Origin: Plecoglossus altivelis
Taxonomy: Eukaryota; Chordata; Actinopteri; Osmeriformes; Plecoglossidae
Length of the DNA stretch: 64,000 nt
Assembly: GCA_036571765.1 (NCBI GenBank)
Contig: BROE01000020.1
Location: 19,414,354-19,478,353, forward strand
Direction: 5' to 3'
The notes under the pieces were generated by a model. The model was not told the origin of the DNA and made no database searches. It saw only the letters and a list, made by a program, of their open reading frames with translations. The position numbers and the translations under genes were made by a program. Below, one piece after another: positions 54,516 to 57,500 of this stretch (position 1 is the first letter of the stretch; every line of letters starts with the position of its first letter).

Positions 54516-57500
54516 GAGAGGTGAGAGGTGTGAGAGAGAGGGTGAGAGGGAGATGGAGAGAGAGAGAGAGGGAGGGAGAGAGGAAAGGAAGTAGGGAGGG
54601 AGATTAGGGTGTAGTGGAGTTAGAATGAAGAGATTTATGGAGAGTATGATTCGTCCCCCACCCCCTGTGTAATAAACTCCTTTCATTGCACACCGTGTTT
54701 ATCTAAGCCCGATTGTAAAGAGTTTCAATGCTTTTGTGGATAACATGTTTGATTAACAAATGACACACTATTACAACTGTGTGTGTGTGAAAAGGTAAAC
54801 AATGGAGAGATTGACAGAGAGTGGGTATTAAGGGGAGAAAGAAATACAATGAGAGAGAAATAGTGAAAGACTATAATCTGGGAAGACCCGTCTGTAGTTT
54901 AGAAAGATCAGTCTATAAACTGAGTCAAGGACATATGAGCAAGCAGTCTACCTCGGTGTATGTGAGTGTTTGTGAGTTTCTATGTGGGTTGGAGCGTATA
55001 AACACAATGACAGTCTGTCTCCATGGCTCTAACCTAATCAATCCAAGCTAATTCCAGACACAGGAACACCGTTTAGTTACACAGTTTGTATATTCTTTCA
55101 TTATCTCTGGACAGCAGTCGTCATTGTAAATAACTGTAATTAACAGGCGTTTAGAAAAAACCTGAGCAAATCTCCAGTCTTTGTCTTTGAAGATGTTTTA
55201 GAGGGTTTTAAAATGCCTGCCATGCTATGCATGCTAGCACCAAGACATCTAACAGACCAGCCGTGCTAGCACCAACAGACCAGCCATGCTAGCACCAACA
55301 GACAAGCCATGCTAGCACCAACAGAGCAGCTAGCGCTAACAGACCAGCCATGCTAGCACCAACAGACCAGCTAGCACCAACATAATAGCCATGCTAGTAC
55401 CAACAGACAAGCTAGCACCAACAGAAAAGCTAGCACCAACAGACCAGCCATGCTAGCACCAACAGACAAGCTAGCACCAACAGACCAGCCATGCTAGCAC
55501 CAACAGACCAGCCATGCTAGCACCAACAGACCAGCTATGCTAGCACCAACAGACCAGCCATGCTAGCACCAACAGACAACCTAGCACCAACAGACCAGCC
55601 ATGCTAGCACCAACAGACCAGCCATGCTAGCACTAACAGACCAGCTATGCCAGCACCAACAGACCAGCCATGCTAGCACTAACAGACCAGCTATGCTAGC
55701 ACCAACAGACCAGCCATGCTAGCACCAACAGACAAGCTAGCACCAACAGACCAGCCATGCTAGCACCAACAGACCAGCCATGCTAGCACCAACAGACCAG
55801 CTATGCTAGCACCAACAGACCAGCCACATTAGCACCAATAATTAAGGAAGTTTTAAATCTGCAACTTTTTCAGTCATGTCTGTACAGCAAACAGCCACAA
55901 ACGCTTCCACAAAAGTGATCAAGGTCCAGTCAGTAAGAGGCAGCTCCATTTGTATTAATGAGAAATGCTCTTACAGTACGTTATCTCAGTAACAAACCTG
56001 TTCATTTACATCAGCTTACACTGCAAAGCTTTAAACGTGTATCCGACTGTGTATCAGGTATCAGGTATCACTGGTGATATCATATCTAAACTCTTGTCGA
56101 GTTCGTAGTCTCAGCATTTTGTTGAGGCCAAACGCTGCCTGAATAGCAGCATTGTGATCTTGATATTCGGCTCAACTCTTTGTGTACCTCTTCTCTCTCT
56201 GTATTCACTGTTATTATCTTATTGGAAACATCTGGAGGACTCAGATACTGTCCTCTTTATTCCCTCCTCTCTCTCCTCACCCTTCTCTTATCCTTTTGTC
56301 TGACTGTCCATAAGTCTGTCTCTCCACTCCCTGCTTCTCTCCCTCTCTCTCTCCCTCCCTCTCTCTCTCCCTTTCCCTCCTTCCTTCTCTCTCTCCCTCC
56401 CTGCCTGCCTGCCTCCCTCCCTCCCTCTCCAATCCCTCCTTCTCTCACTCTCTCTCTCCCTCCCTTCTCTCTCTCTCCCTCCTTTCTCTCTCTCTCTCTC
56501 CCTCCTTACCTCCCTCTCCCTCCTCTCCCTCTGTATCTTTCTCTCTCTGTCTCTCTTTCCCTTCCTTTTTCTCCCCCTCTCTCTATCCATCCTCTCTATC
56601 TCTTATTCTGTCTCTTTCCCTTCCTTTTCCTCCCTCTCTCTCTATCCATCCTCTCTATCTCTTATTCTGTCTCTTTCCCTTCCTTTTCCTCCCCCTCTCT
56701 CTATCCATCCTCTCTATCTCTTATTCTGTCTCTTTCACCTCTTTCTCAGCTGTCATTCCCCAAGGTTCACAACTTCCTGTCTTTCTCTAACTCCAGTTCC
56801 CTCCCACTTTTCTTCACTTCTATAAATGTGGTTGGCTTCTCTTCCAGCGACTTGTCCATAAACAGCCTTGCTCCGCTAGGAATTAAGCGTTTCATTTGTT
56901 TGCTCCCGTTATTATAAAAACACACAAAACATGATCAAACCTGAAGCTCAAGTCCAGCTGCTGAGGCAGGTTCCGTTCACCACAAATGAACCCACATCGT
57001 CATGACAACGTTTAAACCTTGTCAGCGGTTGTTGGGTTGTCAACATGGAGTCAAGACAAAAGAACAACAAGAGTTCTGAACTCACCCAAGAGGTTTCTCC
57101 AGACGGCTGGCTGGTGAACCAACAATCTCACCTAGGGTGCAGTACATTTGACCCAGAAAGTCCTGAGATAGAGAGGGGGGAGGGAGAGAGACAGGGATAT
57201 ATATAGAGAGAGAGGACAGGGAAACACAAGTCATGTTTAAAAATGTTCCGAAAAGGGGAAAGGAATGACCAAAAAGTGGTGAAGATGTCAGTGTTGAGAA
57301 ACAGGAGGAGAGTGGAGGGGTTTTTTAAAGAAGAGGAGAGTAGAGGTGGCTGGGGGACACACTAAGGTGGTCAGTTAGAGAGGTGAGGGTGACGGACAAC
57401 AGGTTAAACACACTCCAGGTGTTCTGTGTGAGTACGGTAGTGAGAGAAGCTGAAACGTACGTTGAGTTCAGCAGGCTTCCAGAAAGGAGGGCAGGCAGCA

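Noticed and set aside
56180..56917. 245-codon Ser/Leu/Pro-rich plus frame
   Set aside because: Mostly CT-rich low-complexity DNA; no recognised domain and opposite to the gene.
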